Below, in pieces: positions 51,749-61,930 of a stretch of 64,000 nucleotides of DNA. The notes below the pieces were generated by a model that searched no databases, had not been told where the DNA came from, and saw only the letters and a list, made by a program, of their open reading frames with translations. The translations under genes were made by a program, and so were the position numbers. Source of the stretch: Microvirga sp. (lineage in GTDB: Bacteria > Pseudomonadota > Alphaproteobacteria > Rhizobiales > Beijerinckiaceae); assembly GCA_031181145.1 (NCBI GenBank), contig JAPSLB010000017.1:1-64000 (forward strand), read 5' to 3'. How positions within the stretch are numbered: the stretch's first letter is position 1; each line of letters starts with the position of its first letter.

Positions 51749-53098
51749 ATGTTACAACGGAATACGATATCTGATGCCGCCGCCCGCCTGAAGGCGGCGA
51801 TGCATGACCGCACCGCAGTCATCGGTATTGTAGGCTTGGGCTATGTTGGTATCCCCCTGGCTCTGACTGCCGCAAAGGCGGGCTTCACCGTCATTGGCTT
51901 TGATATCGATGCCCCACGTGTCGATCAGATCAATCAGGGCAGGAGCTTCATCAAGCACATCTCCTCCGAGATCATTTCGGAGGCCGTCGACAGCGGCAAA
52001 TTCCAGGCGACGGCGGATTTCGCCCGTCTGAACGAACCCGACGCCATTCTGATCTGCGTCCCCACTCCTCTCACAAAGCACCGCGAGCCGGACCTGTCGT
52101 ATGTGGAGAACACGGCCCGCGCCATTGCGCCGCGCCTGCGCAAAGGGCAGCTCATTGTCCTGGAGTCGACCACCTATCCGGGCACCACGGACGAGGTGCT
52201 CAAGCCCATTTTCGAGGCGACGGGCCTGAAAAGCGGCGAGGACTTCTTCCTCGCCTTCTCGCCGGAGCGCGAGGATCCCGGCAATCCGGACTTCGGCACC
52301 TCGACGATTCCGAAGGTGGTTGGCGGTGACGGCCCGGAGGCCTTGGCCGTGGCGGACGCTCTCTATGGCCAGCTTGTGGTGAAGACCGTGCCGGTCTCCT
52401 CTGCAGCCACGGCTGAGGCCGTGAAGCTGACGGAAAACATCTTCCGGGCGGTCAACATCGCCCTCGTGAACGAGCTGAAGGTGGTTTTTGCCGCCATGGG
52501 CATTGACGTATGGGAGGTGATCGACGCCGCCAAGACCAAGCCCTTCGGATTCATGCCCTTCTACCCGGGGCCCGGCCTCGGCGGGCACTGTATCCCCATC
52601 GACCCCTTCTATCTCACCTGGAAGGCGCGGGAATACGATATCGCGACCCGGTTCATCGAGCTGGCGGGGCAAATCAACACCCGCATGCCCTATTACGTGG
52701 TGAACAAGCTCGCGGAAGCGGTCGACCGGAGCGGCAAAGCATTCACGGGATCCAAGATCCTGATGCTCGGCATTGCCTATAAGAAGAACGTGGACGACAT
52801 GCGCGAAAGCCCGTCCTTGAAGCTCATCGAGCTGATCGAGGCTCGCGGCGCCCATGTGGATTATTTCGATCCTTACATCCCGGTGATCCCAACGACCCGC
52901 GAACATGCAGAACTCGCCGGCCGCCGCTCGGTCGCTCTCGATGCGAAGACGCTCGCCGCGTATGACGCAGTCCTCATTGCCACCGATCACGACAACGTCG
53001 ACTACAAGCTCGTGGTGGAACACGCCAAGGTCGTCGTCGACACACGGAATGCCTGTGCCAAGGCAGGTATTCCGGAGGGTCAGGTCATCAAAGCCTGA
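51749..53098 (+). CDS. wbpA: UDP-N-acetyl-D-glucosamine 6-dehydrogenase (WbpA-like)
   Basis: 449 residues from the ATG at 51749; the frame opens at 51569 but the upstream part is proline-rich and unlike the family. NAD motif VGLGYVGIPLALTAAKAG, PTPLTKHREPDLSYVE, TTYPGTTDEV, SPEREDPGN, and the catalytic C281 in GPGLGGHCIPIDPFYLTW, the form found in UDP-HexNAc dehydrogenases. It makes UDP-GlcNAcA from UDP-GlcNAc, the first step of the Wbp route. It precedes the wbpB/D-type fusion gene by 44 bases. Confidence 0.92.
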   Translation: MLQRNTISDAAARLKAAMHDRTAVIGIVGLGYVGIPLALTAAKAGFTVIGFDIDAPRVDQINQGRSFIKHISSEIISEAVDSGKFQATADFARLNEPDAILICVPTPLTKHREPDLSYVENTARAIAPRLRKGQLIVLESTTYPGTTDEVLKPIFEATGLKSGEDFFLAFSPEREDPGNPDFGTSTIPKVVGGDGPEALAVADALYGQLVVKTVPVSSAATAEAVKLTENIFRAVNIALVNELKVVFAAMGIDVWEVIDAAKTKPFGFMPFYPGPGLGGHCIPIDPFYLTWKAREYDIATRFIELAGQINTRMPYYVVNKLAEAVDRSGKAFTGSKILMLGIAYKKNVDDMRESPSLKLIELIEARGAHVDYFDPYIPVIPTTREHAELAGRRSVALDAKTLAAYDAVLIATDHDNVDYKLVVEHAKVVVDTRNACAKAGIPEGQVIKA

Positions 53099-53142
53099 TC
53101 TGAGATCACCTCATAGCAATGGATAGATAAGGGCAAATAATC

Positions 53143-54744
53143 ATGGCAAGTGATGTGCGGGTGGCGGTTGCAGGCTGCGGCTACTGGGGCAAGAACCTCG
53201 TCCGTAACTTCGCCGAGCTCGGTGCCTTGGAAGCCCTGATCGACGCTCACCAGCCGACCGTCGAGGGGCTGATCGCCAAGCACGGCGGCCGGGCCCTTAG
53301 CTTTGAGGAGGCCCTGGTTGACAAAAATATCCATGCCGTTGCCATAGCGGCTCCCGCCGCCCTACATTACTCCCTGGCAAAGCGGGCACTGGACGCTGGC
53401 AAGCACGTCTTCGTGGAGAAGCCCCTGTCCCTGGAGGTGGCTGAAGCCAAGGATCTGTGCTCCCTCGCCGAACGACTCGACCGGCGGCTCATGGTCGGCC
53501 ACCTGCTCCAGTATCATCCGGTCTTCCTCGAACTGAAGAGGCTGGTGCGCGAGGGCAAGCTCGGTCGCCTGCAATATGTTTATTCGAACCGTCTGAACCT
53601 CGGAAAAATCCGCCGCGAGGAGGACATCCTGTGGTCCTTCGCGCCGCACGACCTTTCTATGATCCTGTCCTTGATCGGCAGTGAGCCGGATAAGGTGGAA
53701 GCCGTCGGCGGATATTACCTCCATGATGCGATTGCGGACGTGACCACCACCCATCTGAGCTTCCCGGGCGGCGAGCGGGCGCACGTGTTCGTATCCTGGC
53801 TTCATCCCTTCAAGGAGCAGAAGCTCGTGGTCGTCGGCTCCGAAGCCATGGCCGTCTTCGACGATGGAGAGGTGTGGGACCGCAAGCTCCTTCTCTACCC
53901 GCACAAGGTGGAGTGGAAAGACAACGTGCCCGTGCCCGTGAAGGCTGATGCCGTTCCTGTTTCCGTTCCCCAGAACGAGCCTCTGAAGCAGGAGTGCCAA
54001 CACTTCATCGACTGCGTGCGCAGCGGCGCGACCCCGCGCACGGACGGCCGCGAGGGTCTGCGCGTGCTGTCTGTTCTAGCCCGTGCCGCCGAGTCCCTGC
54101 GCCAAGGCCGCTCGAACGGCGCGGCGTCTCTGGTCTCTGCTCCGTCCATCAACGTCAACCCACGCGTTGCCAAGGATTATCCTGGCGTCGTGATTCATGA
54201 ATCGGCCTACGTCGATCCAGGCGTTGAGATCGGTGAAGGGAGCAGGATCTGGCACTTCAGCCATATTCTCGGGGATGTGACGCTGGGGAAGAACGTCAAT
54301 GTCGGCCAGAACGTCATGATCGGGCCGAAGGTGACGGTTGGCAACAATGTCAAGATCCAGAACAACGTCTCCGTTTATGAAGGCGTGACCCTCGAGGACG
54401 GCGTCTTCTGCGGCCCCTCCTGCGTGTTCACCAACGTGAACAACCCGCGCTCGGAGGTTACCCGCAAGTCGGAATACAGACCCACTCTGGTCAAGCGCGG
54501 CGCCTCCATTGGCGCGAACGCGACGATTGTATGCGGTCATACCCTTGGCGAATACTCGTTCATCGCTGCCGGCGCCGTGGTCGCAAAGGATGTTCCTGCC
54601 TTTGCTCTCATGGCTGGCGTCCCTGCCAAGCGCATCGGCTGGATGAGCCATGCGGGCGTCAAGCTCGGCCCCGATCTAGTCTGCCCTGAAACCGGTCGTC
54701 GCTATCGCGAGGTCGGCCCCAACCAACTTGAGGAGATTGCGTGA
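53143..54744 (+). CDS. fused WbpB-like oxidoreductase and WbpD-like N-acetyltransferase
   Basis: 533 residues. Residues 1 to about 325 are a Gfo/Idh/MocA oxidoreductase ([27 protein letters not shown] with the EKP motif, [15 protein letters not shown]). Residues about 345-515 are a left-handed beta-helix acyltransferase ([45 protein letters not shown]). In Pseudomonas and Bordetella these are separate proteins (WbpB/WlbA and WbpD/WlbB): the first oxidises C3 of UDP-GlcNAcA, and the second N-acetylates the 3-amino group made by WbpE. The fusion joins steps 2 and 4, bracketing the aminotransferase encoded immediately downstream. Confidence 0.92.
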   Translation: MASDVRVAVAGCGYWGKNLVRNFAELGALEALIDAHQPTVEGLIAKHGGRALSFEEALVDKNIHAVAIAAPAALHYSLAKRALDAGKHVFVEKPLSLEVAEAKDLCSLAERLDRRLMVGHLLQYHPVFLELKRLVREGKLGRLQYVYSNRLNLGKIRREEDILWSFAPHDLSMILSLIGSEPDKVEAVGGYYLHDAIADVTTTHLSFPGGERAHVFVSWLHPFKEQKLVVVGSEAMAVFDDGEVWDRKLLLYPHKVEWKDNVPVPVKADAVPVSVPQNEPLKQECQHFIDCVRSGATPRTDGREGLRVLSVLARAAESLRQGRSNGAASLVSAPSINVNPRVAKDYPGVVIHESAYVDPGVEIGEGSRIWHFSHILGDVTLGKNVNVGQNVMIGPKVTVGNNVKIQNNVSVYEGVTLEDGVFCGPSCVFTNVNNPRSEVTRKSEYRPTLVKRGASIGANATIVCGHTLGEYSFIAAGAVVAKDVPAFALMAGVPAKRIGWMSHAGVKLGPDLVCPETGRRYREVGPNQLEEIA

Positions 54745-55892
54745 TGACGGACCCGATTGCCTTCATCGACCTCGCTGCCCAGCGCAAGCGCCTCGGCTCC
54801 GCCGTCGACGAAGCCGTTCTGCGCGTAATCAACCATGGTGGCTACATCATGGGACCAGAAGTGAAGACCCTCGAAGCGGATCTTGCCGCCTTCACCGGTG
54901 CCAAGCATGTCGTCTCCTGCGCCAACGGCACCGATGCTCTCGGCTTCGTGTTGATGGCCAAGGGCGTGAAGCCGGGCGATGCCGTGCTCTGCCCCACCTT
55001 CACATTCGCTGCAACTGCGGAAGTGGTTGCCTGGACAGGCGCGACGCCGATCTTCGTCGATGTCCGTGAAGACACATTCAACATGGACGTCGCCAGCCTT
55101 GAAGCAGGCATCAGCACGGCGAAGAGCCTCGGCCTGAATCCCGTCGGCGTGATCCCTGTCGATCTCTTCGGCCTCCCAGCCGACTACGATGCTATCGAAA
55201 GCGTCTGCCACCGCGAGGGTATGTGGGTCCTCTGCGATGCGGCTCAAAGCTTCGGCGCCACTTACAAGGGCCGCAAGGTCGGCTCGATTGGCCTCGCCAC
55301 CTCCACCAGCTTCTTCCCCGCGAAACCTCTTGGCTGCTACGGCGATGGCGGAGCTGTGTTCACGAATGATGACGAATTGGCTGCCGTGATGCGCTCGATC
55401 CGTGTTCACGGCCAGGGTTCGGACAAGTACGACAACGTTCGCATTGGCATGAACGGCCGGCTGGATACGATGCAGGCCGCCATCCTCATCGAGAAGCTGA
55501 AGATCTTCCCGAGCGAAGTCGAAGCTCGTGATCGGATTGCAAAGCGCTACAATGACAGTCTGCGCAGCGTTGCGATCGTGCCGGATACTCCTGAAGGCTA
55601 CACCTCGGTGTGGGCGCAATACACCCTGCGCCTGAAAGGCTTCAACCGGGAGAAGTTCCAGGCCGACCTGAAGGCCGTTGGCGTGCCCACGATGGTCTAT
55701 TATCCGAAGCCGCTTCACCAGCAGACGGCCTACAAGAGCTACCCAGTAGCCGGAAATGGCCTGCCGGTGGCCGAGCGGCTTGCTTCGGAAGTGGTGAGCC
55801 TGCCCATGCACCCTTACCTCGACGAGGCCACTCAGGACCGGATCATTGAGGCAGTCTGCAGCGCTCTGGCGCAGAGGACTGCTGCCGCGTGA
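54744..55892 (+). CDS. wbpE: DegT/DnrJ/EryC1 aminotransferase (WbpE/WlbC-like)
   Basis: 382 residues from the ATG at 54744, one base overlap with the previous stop (TGATG). A GTG one codon earlier is possible. PLP-dependent sugar aminotransferase: FIDLAAQRKRL at the start, GTDALGFVLMA, CPTFTFAATAEVV, DAAQSFGATYKGRKVGS, the PLP lysine K194 in FFPAKPLGCYGDGG, and the C-terminal YYPKPLHQQTAYK block. It should aminate UDP-3-keto-GlcNAcA to give UDP-GlcNAc3NA. It overlaps the following glycosyltransferase gene by four bases. Confidence 0.93.
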   Translation: MTDPIAFIDLAAQRKRLGSAVDEAVLRVINHGGYIMGPEVKTLEADLAAFTGAKHVVSCANGTDALGFVLMAKGVKPGDAVLCPTFTFAATAEVVAWTGATPIFVDVREDTFNMDVASLEAGISTAKSLGLNPVGVIPVDLFGLPADYDAIESVCHREGMWVLCDAAQSFGATYKGRKVGSIGLATSTSFFPAKPLGCYGDGGAVFTNDDELAAVMRSIRVHGQGSDKYDNVRIGMNGRLDTMQAAILIEKLKIFPSEVEARDRIAKRYNDSLRSVAIVPDTPEGYTSVWAQYTLRLKGFNREKFQADLKAVGVPTMVYYPKPLHQQTAYKSYPVAGNGLPVAERLASEVVSLPMHPYLDEATQDRIIEAVCSALAQRTAAA

Positions 55893-57013
55893 AAGCCGGT
55901 CGTCACCTCCTTTACCTGGCGCTTGAGACTCCACGGCAGGGCGAGGCGGCGCACACGCATATCCACGAGATCGTCAAGGGGCTTCGGTCCCTTGGCTGGC
56001 AGGTGAGCCTGCTCGCTGCCGACCGCGGCGGCGCCAGTTCAGGAGCCGGCTATTTCAAGCGGCTCCTGGATTACATGCGTGTGCAGTGGAGTATGGTTCG
56101 CCGGCTTCGCAGCGCAGACGCAGTCTATATGCGGTCTCACTTCGCCGCTCTGCCGGCCTCGCTCATTGCATGGGCAGCCGGTGTTCCGGTTTTTCAGGAG
56201 ATCAACGGTCGACCGGATGACATCTTTGTCACGTATCCGTGGCTCGGCCGGCTTGGAGCCCTGGTACACTGGGCTTATCGGATCCAAATGCAGCTGGCCT
56301 CCCATGTCTTCGTCGTTACCGAAGGCTTACGTCGTTGGGCGGCCAGCGAAACTGGTCACGACCGCATCAGCATCGTGACCAATGCCGCCAATACCAATCT
56401 CTTCACTCCGGAAGGCCCCCGACCGTCGGTGCAGGATCCCTATGTCGTGTTCGTCGGCTCCCTGACAGGGTGGCATGGCATCGGCACGATGATCCGCGCC
56501 ACACGCCTGCCCACTTGGCCGAAGGGTGTGAAGCTGATCATCATCGGCGATGGAGTTGAGCGCGAGCAGCTGCAAAGCCTTCCCCCGTCTGAAACGATTT
56601 CCTGGCTGGGGCGCCTCCCACAGGTCGAGGCAGCAAGTTATGTCCGCGGCGCGATGGCGGCACTGAGCATCACGGAAGATACGACAAACCATCTGACAAC
56701 CGGGGTCGCCCCGCTGAAATTCTTCGAAGCGATGGCCAGCGGCGTACCCGTGATCGTGAGCGATATCCCCTTCCAGGCGGATTTGGTCCGCACTCACGAT
56801 GTCGGGTGGGCGATTCCGATGGCCGATGCCGAGGCGCTGGCCAGAACCGTTGCGGAGATTGCCTCACAGCCTGATCTCGCCCGCGACCGGGGCCGGAACG
56901 GCGTGGCCTATATTCGCCAGCATGGGTCGTGGGCCAACCGCGCCGAGGCGATCAGTGCCATTATAGGACCCATTGTCGATGGTTCGGCCGAGACGGCGGG
57001 ACGTCATGCGTGA
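55889..57013 (+). CDS. GT4-family glycosyltransferase
   Basis: 374 residues from a GTG overlapping the previous stop. N-terminal ALETPRQGEAAHTHIHEIVKGL, VYMRSHFAALPASLIAWAAGVPVFQEINGRPDD, then VVFVGSLTGWHGIGTMIRAT, IIGDGVEREQL and the donor-site block LKFFEAMASGVPVIVSD. Soluble and cytoplasmic-face. The tight coupling to wbpE suggests that it handles the sugar made by the preceding genes. Confidence 0.88.
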   Translation: MKAGRHLLYLALETPRQGEAAHTHIHEIVKGLRSLGWQVSLLAADRGGASSGAGYFKRLLDYMRVQWSMVRRLRSADAVYMRSHFAALPASLIAWAAGVPVFQEINGRPDDIFVTYPWLGRLGALVHWAYRIQMQLASHVFVVTEGLRRWAASETGHDRISIVTNAANTNLFTPEGPRPSVQDPYVVFVGSLTGWHGIGTMIRATRLPTWPKGVKLIIIGDGVEREQLQSLPPSETISWLGRLPQVEAASYVRGAMAALSITEDTTNHLTTGVAPLKFFEAMASGVPVIVSDIPFQADLVRTHDVGWAIPMADAEALARTVAEIASQPDLARDRGRNGVAYIRQHGSWANRAEAISAIIGPIVDGSAETAGRHA

Positions 57014-58190
57014 GACCATCGCCATCCTGTCATTCTCGCGGATCGCGCGGGATCAGCGGGTGCTTCGCCAATGCGACCTGGCGGCGAGGATGGAGCTGCG
57101 TCCCAAGGTCATCGGTTATGCTGCACCTGGCGAGACCATCGGGCATGATTTCGCATCATGGCCCCTTCCCTCACCGACCCTCGGTCATCGCATCGGGACG
57201 CTGGTGCGTCAACTTCCTGCTCATCTTGGCAAGACGGCAGCCATGGCAGGCTTCTGGTCATCGCCACGATATCGCTGGGCTCTCAAGCAGCTGAGAGAAG
57301 TTCACCCCCGGTTGGTGATTGCGAATGATTGGCCTGCGCTCGTCGTCGCTGCCCGTTGGAAGGCGAAGTCCGGTGGCCTGATCCATTACGACTCGCATGA
57401 ATTTGCAACTCTTGAATTCGATGAGCGGCCCTGGTGGCGCTTCGTCTACAAGCCCTTCGTGTCTCAGCTGGAGAAGGCGGTCATCGGCGCCGCGGACAGC
57501 ATCAGCACGATCAGTACCGGGCTGGCGCAGGAACTGCAGCGTCAATACGGCCTCGATACGCAACCGGCTGTCGTCCGCAGCATCCCGAACAAGCACGCTC
57601 TGCCTCCCGTTTCGGAAACGCTATGGCCTCTACGTCTGCTCTTCCACGGACAGATCCTGCCGGGACGGGGTCTTGAAAGCCTGATCGACAGCATCCCCCT
57701 GTGGCATTCGGCCCATCGTCTTATAATCCGCGGAGACGGAAACCGGACCTATCTTGAAGAACTACGCCGTCGTGCCGCAAACGTGAGCACGAATGGCCAA
57801 GTGCAGTTCGAGCCCGCCGTTCCTCCTGAAGAGGTGATTCCGGCCGCGGCACGAAGCGCCGACGTCGGCGTATTCTTCACGCCGCTTCAGACTGTACAGC
57901 ACCAATTCACTTTGCCGAACAAGCTCTTCGAATATATCGGCGCGGGTCTTGCCGTCGCCGTATCCCCTGGTTTCGACCTCCGGCGCCTGGTCCTGGAGCA
58001 CGGTATCGGAGTCGTCAGTGCAGATGCAGGATCTGAGGCGATTGCCGCCGCTATCAATGAGCTGACGCCTCAAGCTGTCGATGCCTTTCGTATGAAAGCT
58101 CGCGAAGCATCGCAGATCCTGTGCTGGGAGCAGGAGCGCAATCGCCTGCATTCGTGCATCGAGACGTTGCTGACCCGTTCGAGCGCATGA
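57006..58190 (+). CDS. glycosyltransferase (GT4-like)
   Basis: 394 residues from the ATG at 57006, overlapping the previous gene by eight bases. SRIARDQRVLRQCDLAARM at the start is a motif shared with the three other GT4-like genes of the region (KxxRDxRVxxQ type). YDSHEFATLEFDERPWWRF, LFHGQILPGRGLESLIDSI, and the donor-site FTLPNKLFEYIGAGLAVAV follow. It closes the run wbpA - fusion - wbpE - GT - GT. Convergent with asnB 30 bases away. Confidence 0.87.
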   Translation: MRETIAILSFSRIARDQRVLRQCDLAARMELRPKVIGYAAPGETIGHDFASWPLPSPTLGHRIGTLVRQLPAHLGKTAAMAGFWSSPRYRWALKQLREVHPRLVIANDWPALVVAARWKAKSGGLIHYDSHEFATLEFDERPWWRFVYKPFVSQLEKAVIGAADSISTISTGLAQELQRQYGLDTQPAVVRSIPNKHALPPVSETLWPLRLLFHGQILPGRGLESLIDSIPLWHSAHRLIIRGDGNRTYLEELRRRAANVSTNGQVQFEPAVPPEEVIPAAARSADVGVFFTPLQTVQHQFTLPNKLFEYIGAGLAVAVSPGFDLRRLVLEHGIGVVSADAGSEAIAAAINELTPQAVDAFRMKAREASQILCWEQERNRLHSCIETLLTRSSA

Positions 58191-58219
58191 CGTCGTGGCA
58201 AGGCTTGATGCGCCGACGC

Positions 58220-60118
58220 TCAGGCAACCGTGATGCGAAAACGGTCGGCCCAGATGCCGAGGTTCACGATCCGCCAGAGTGCCGGCCCCAGGGCATCGCG
58301 CCCTTTGAGAAAGTCGTCAAGCATGCGACGTACCCCGGCGCCGTTGAGAAGGCTTGGGCAGGTCTCCAGCGTCTTCGCGACACCGTCTTCGATAAGAGGC
58401 CGCAAGGGACCCTTGAGCCAATTGGCTTCCGGCGTTGCAAATCCGAGTTTGTCGCGCCTGTCGCGCACCGACGGCGGCAGCACATCCGACAAAGCCTGCC
58501 GCAAAACTTTCTTCGTTTCCGCACCGGCGAGCTTGTGCTCGGCCTCCAGTCCAAGAGCGAACTCGACAATCCGATGATCCAGAAAGGGGACACGCGCCTC
58601 GATGCTGTGGGCCATGCTGTTGCGATCCTCCCATTGCAGCAGCATAGGAAGATTGGAGGCATAGGTCATCACATCGCAGAGCGACGCGACATCCGTCGGC
58701 GAGGGCAGTCCAAGAGATTCGGCCGCAGTTCGCAGCGGTGACGGCTGGCGCCCTATCGCATTCATAATGTCCGTGTCGAGCCATCTGTGTTTCAGGCGAC
58801 CGCTGTGAACCTTGAACACCACATCCGAGAGTGCCCGTGGCGCCAGTGCATAGGCGACCTGCGCGAGCTGCGATGCAACGGCACGCCCTTGCTCCCGCCG
58901 GCGGGCCATGACCGTGGACAGGAATGCTCCCAATCGGATCTGACGCACGAAGTGCGCGAGGTGGTATGGATAGCAAAAGTGATACCCGGCCAAGATTTCA
59001 TCCGAGCCCTGCCCATCCAGCATGACCTTGATTCCGGCGCGCTGCGCTTGCGCGAACACACACCATTGCGCAATGATCGACGTTGAGGCGAAAGGCTCAT
59101 CCTGGTGCCAGGTTATGAGGCTGACATGATCGACGACGTCTTCCGGTTTTGGAAAGACGAAGTGCGGAGTCGCACCGGTAGCGCGGACAACCGCATCCAT
59201 GTACGGCTTCTCGTCCACGGACTTATCGTCGAAGCATGCGGAGACCGTATGCAATCCTTGGTGTTCTTCCGGCAAAAAGCGGGACATCAGTCCAACGATC
59301 GCGGACGAGTCCAGGCCTCCCGAGAGGCACGCCCCGACTGGAACGTCTGCTCGCAGATGCAAACGGATGGACTGCTCCATCAACTCGCGGAACGTCTCGG
59401 CAGCCTCTTTGCTGCTCATCGAGGACGCCGATGCTCTGCCAATATCATGCCAACGATGCACATTGACACGAACGCGACCGCTGTCTTGCGCGTCCACCAC
59501 AGCCCATTCGCCACCTCGCAGCTGACGGATGCCGGCATACATAGTTTCGGCCGTGTGATTGCTGATCCCGCCGACAAGGAAGTCGTGCACACGAGGCAGG
59601 TTCATCCGGCGCTCGCCGCCCGGTAAATCGAGAAGCTGCTTGATTTCGGATGCGAAGGCGACACCGCCGTCCCCTTCTACCCAGTACAGAGGTTTGATAC
59701 CGAACCTGTCTCGCACAGCGAAGAGACGCTTTTCCTGGTCATCCCAAATGACGAAGGCAAACATCCCCACAAAGCGCTGAAGCGCGTGTTCCCCCCAACG
59801 TCGCCATGCAGCGAGCAGCACTTCGGTATCGGTATGGGTATGGAATGAATCGCCGAGAGCGATCAGTTCCTCGCGGAGCTCGCGATAATTATAGATCTCT
59901 CCGTTATAGCTCAGCATGAACCGTCCGCTTGGATCGGAGAAGGGTTGCCGTCCAGCCTCGCTCGTATCGATGATCGCAAGCCGCCGATGACCAAGAGCAA
60001 CGGGCCCCGCAGGCGAGGACCGCGTCTCCCAGCCTTCCCCGTCCGGACCGCGATGGGCTACGATCGAGATCCGCTCGCGCTCAGGTACGAAGCCTATGGA
60101 GGCGAAAATTCCGCACAT
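58220..60118 (-). CDS. asnB: asparagine synthase (glutamine-hydrolysing) family amidotransferase
   Basis: 632 residues. N-terminal class II glutaminase with the nucleophile C2 (MCGIFASIG), AHRGPDGEG and GHRRLAIID, and YNGEIYNY. The ATP pyrophosphatase domain has SGGLDSS (266-272) and LDGQGSDEILAGYH. It either makes asparagine or, as proposed for WbpS-like members in O-antigen clusters, amidates a uronic acid. The surrounding pathway makes diacetamido-uronic acids, so amidation of the polymer is a reasonable inference. It lies alone between glycosyltransferase genes. Confidence 0.9.
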   Translation of the reverse strand: MCGIFASIGFVPERERISIVAHRGPDGEGWETRSSPAGPVALGHRRLAIIDTSEAGRQPFSDPSGRFMLSYNGEIYNYRELREELIALGDSFHTHTDTEVLLAAWRRWGEHALQRFVGMFAFVIWDDQEKRLFAVRDRFGIKPLYWVEGDGGVAFASEIKQLLDLPGGERRMNLPRVHDFLVGGISNHTAETMYAGIRQLRGGEWAVVDAQDSGRVRVNVHRWHDIGRASASSMSSKEAAETFRELMEQSIRLHLRADVPVGACLSGGLDSSAIVGLMSRFLPEEHQGLHTVSACFDDKSVDEKPYMDAVVRATGATPHFVFPKPEDVVDHVSLITWHQDEPFASTSIIAQWCVFAQAQRAGIKVMLDGQGSDEILAGYHFCYPYHLAHFVRQIRLGAFLSTVMARRREQGRAVASQLAQVAYALAPRALSDVVFKVHSGRLKHRWLDTDIMNAIGRQPSPLRTAAESLGLPSPTDVASLCDVMTYASNLPMLLQWEDRNSMAHSIEARVPFLDHRIVEFALGLEAEHKLAGAETKKVLRQALSDVLPPSVRDRRDKLGFATPEANWLKGPLRPLIEDGVAKTLETCPSLLNGAGVRRMLDDFLKGRDALGPALWRIVNLGIWADRFRITVA

Positions 60119-60197
60119 TCGAAACCTTCAGTTCTCTATTCTGTATGCATGAGCTGAAATCTAAGCGTCAGCAACCCAGCAATCCGCGGTGCACGCC

Positions 60198-61655
60198 CTA
60201 GCCGCGCCTCATGACTTTCAACAATCGCAATCCAACGAAGCGGGCCGTCCGCAGAATGCCCTCCTCGGAGGCTTTTTCACGCAGGAAGCGAACCCTTTCG
60301 GCAAAGACCGGACCGACGAGAGAGTTCAGCCGGATCCCCGTCTTGAAATTGATCTGTGCCAAGTGGCGCCCATATCGCGCTTCAAATTCAATCTCATCGA
60401 GCCGTTGGGCCATGGCCGCACTGTCCCTTGCGGCAGGTATCACCGGCCTCACCTCGGCCAGGAGATCCCGATAAACACTCTGGATTTTTCTTTCCTGCGC
60501 TTCCCATGAATACTCTTCAATCAATTCATCCGTGATGTTTGAACGGAGGCGCTCAAGGCTACCCAGAGCCTGTTTGATGGCGGCCGTGCAGGAACCAACA
60601 TCCTGTGCGACAAACGTTGTGCCGATGTTGTTGCTCTCGACGAATTGCTTCATCGCGGCCACGTCGCTTACGACAATCGGCAGTCTCGCATGAAGATACT
60701 CGAACATCTTGTTCGGCATCGCCACTTCCCCGTTGGGATAGTGAACCAGACCATGAATTCCGATATCCGCGGTGCGGATGAACGTCGTGACCTGATGGCT
60801 CGGTACATATGGAAGGAGATGGACCCGATGACCAAATCCGGCCTTCGAGGCCCTCGCTTTGAGTCCTTCGACATATGATCCCTGGCTGACAAAGCAGAGA
60901 TGCACCCCATCCAATTTCGTGACAGCGTCGAGGATGGTTTCGCAGCCCCGCAGCCGCGTGGCGCGACCGACGTAAACAACAAGGGAATCGGTTGGCCCAA
61001 GCCCTAACGTTGACCGGATTTCCGGACCGGTCCCGTCAAACGGACCCTTGTTGGGGGCATTATAGGTCACGGTCGGACGCGACGACAAGGAATAGCGCCT
61101 CTCGAGCTCGTCGGCCAAGGGTTCGCTTACTGTAAAGAGATAATCAGCCGCATTGAGGTATTCACGCTCGTACCCAAGGCATGTTGGCATGTAGTTCGCG
61201 GCTTCGCCAGTAAGTCCGGCCACGAACTCGTGCACGTCATGGACCCAGGGTACCGCGCGGCCACTCATCGTCATGGCTTGGGCCGCTGCCGCTCCGAGCT
61301 TAAGGCCGATCATGTCATGAGAATGCAATAGGTCCGGACCGAGGCTCACGATCTCCGGGATCAGTGCCTGCAAATGACCGCCTACCAGCAGACGGAGATC
61401 TCGTGCTGAAGCGCCCCCCCACAGGCCGTACCTCATCAATTCGGTCGCGAAGTGGGGAAGAAGAACAACCGGAACTCCTTCGATTTCTCGTCTCACCACG
61501 TCAGGTGCAAAGGCGACCCCAACGATGGTTGCCCTATAACCAGCATTCATGGCCGCCTGAGCCGTCTTGATGACCCGACTGTCTCCCTCGATCGCATTCA
61601 TTACGATCGATACGACATGAGGTTGGCGCGACACGGCAATTCTCCGGATGTTCAT
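60198..61655 (-). CDS. GT4-like glycosyltransferase
   Basis: 485 residues. HVVSIVMNAIEGDSRVIKTA at the start, LLHSHDMIGLKLGAAAAQAM, WVHDVHEFVAGLTGEAANY, VVYVGRATRLRGCETILDAV, HGLVHYPNGEVAMPNKMFEY as donor-site block and a long helical C-terminus (about 430-485). It is clearly paralogous to the gene starting at 62310 on the opposite strand, with near-identical blocks through the whole GT-B core. An IS remnant separates them. Confidence 0.88.
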   Translation of the reverse strand: MNIRRIAVSRQPHVVSIVMNAIEGDSRVIKTAQAAMNAGYRATIVGVAFAPDVVRREIEGVPVVLLPHFATELMRYGLWGGASARDLRLLVGGHLQALIPEIVSLGPDLLHSHDMIGLKLGAAAAQAMTMSGRAVPWVHDVHEFVAGLTGEAANYMPTCLGYEREYLNAADYLFTVSEPLADELERRYSLSSRPTVTYNAPNKGPFDGTGPEIRSTLGLGPTDSLVVYVGRATRLRGCETILDAVTKLDGVHLCFVSQGSYVEGLKARASKAGFGHRVHLLPYVPSHQVTTFIRTADIGIHGLVHYPNGEVAMPNKMFEYLHARLPIVVSDVAAMKQFVESNNIGTTFVAQDVGSCTAAIKQALGSLERLRSNITDELIEEYSWEAQERKIQSVYRDLLAEVRPVIPAARDSAAMAQRLDEIEFEARYGRHLAQINFKTGIRLNSLVGPVFAERVRFLREKASEEGILRTARFVGLRLLKVMRRG

Positions 61656-61930
61656 TGCGGCCTGATAGCGAGGATTGCCTTGAAATGAAATGAAAATTTC
61701 GCCGCTTGAGGCAGCCTAAGCTGCGCCAGCCCGCCCATTTCGCCGGATTATATCAATACATAGGCAAGTCGCCAAATCCCGATCCTTGCTTAGAGTCTGC
61801 CCGAGAACGACTGAGTGGTCGCCGACGACGTGCTTCCAAGAGGGTGCTGAAGTCTGACCCAGGGCCACGACGTGGACTCCGACTACTCGGCGGCAGTATA
61901 GCCACTGACAGGCTGGGTTGTGAGCCCGCC

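Noticed and set aside
61794..61886. Imperfect direct repeat of about 35 bases beginning AGTCTG (61794 and 61851)
   Set aside because: Too diverged to call with confidence; it may be part of the dead IS end, but no matching inverted end was found.
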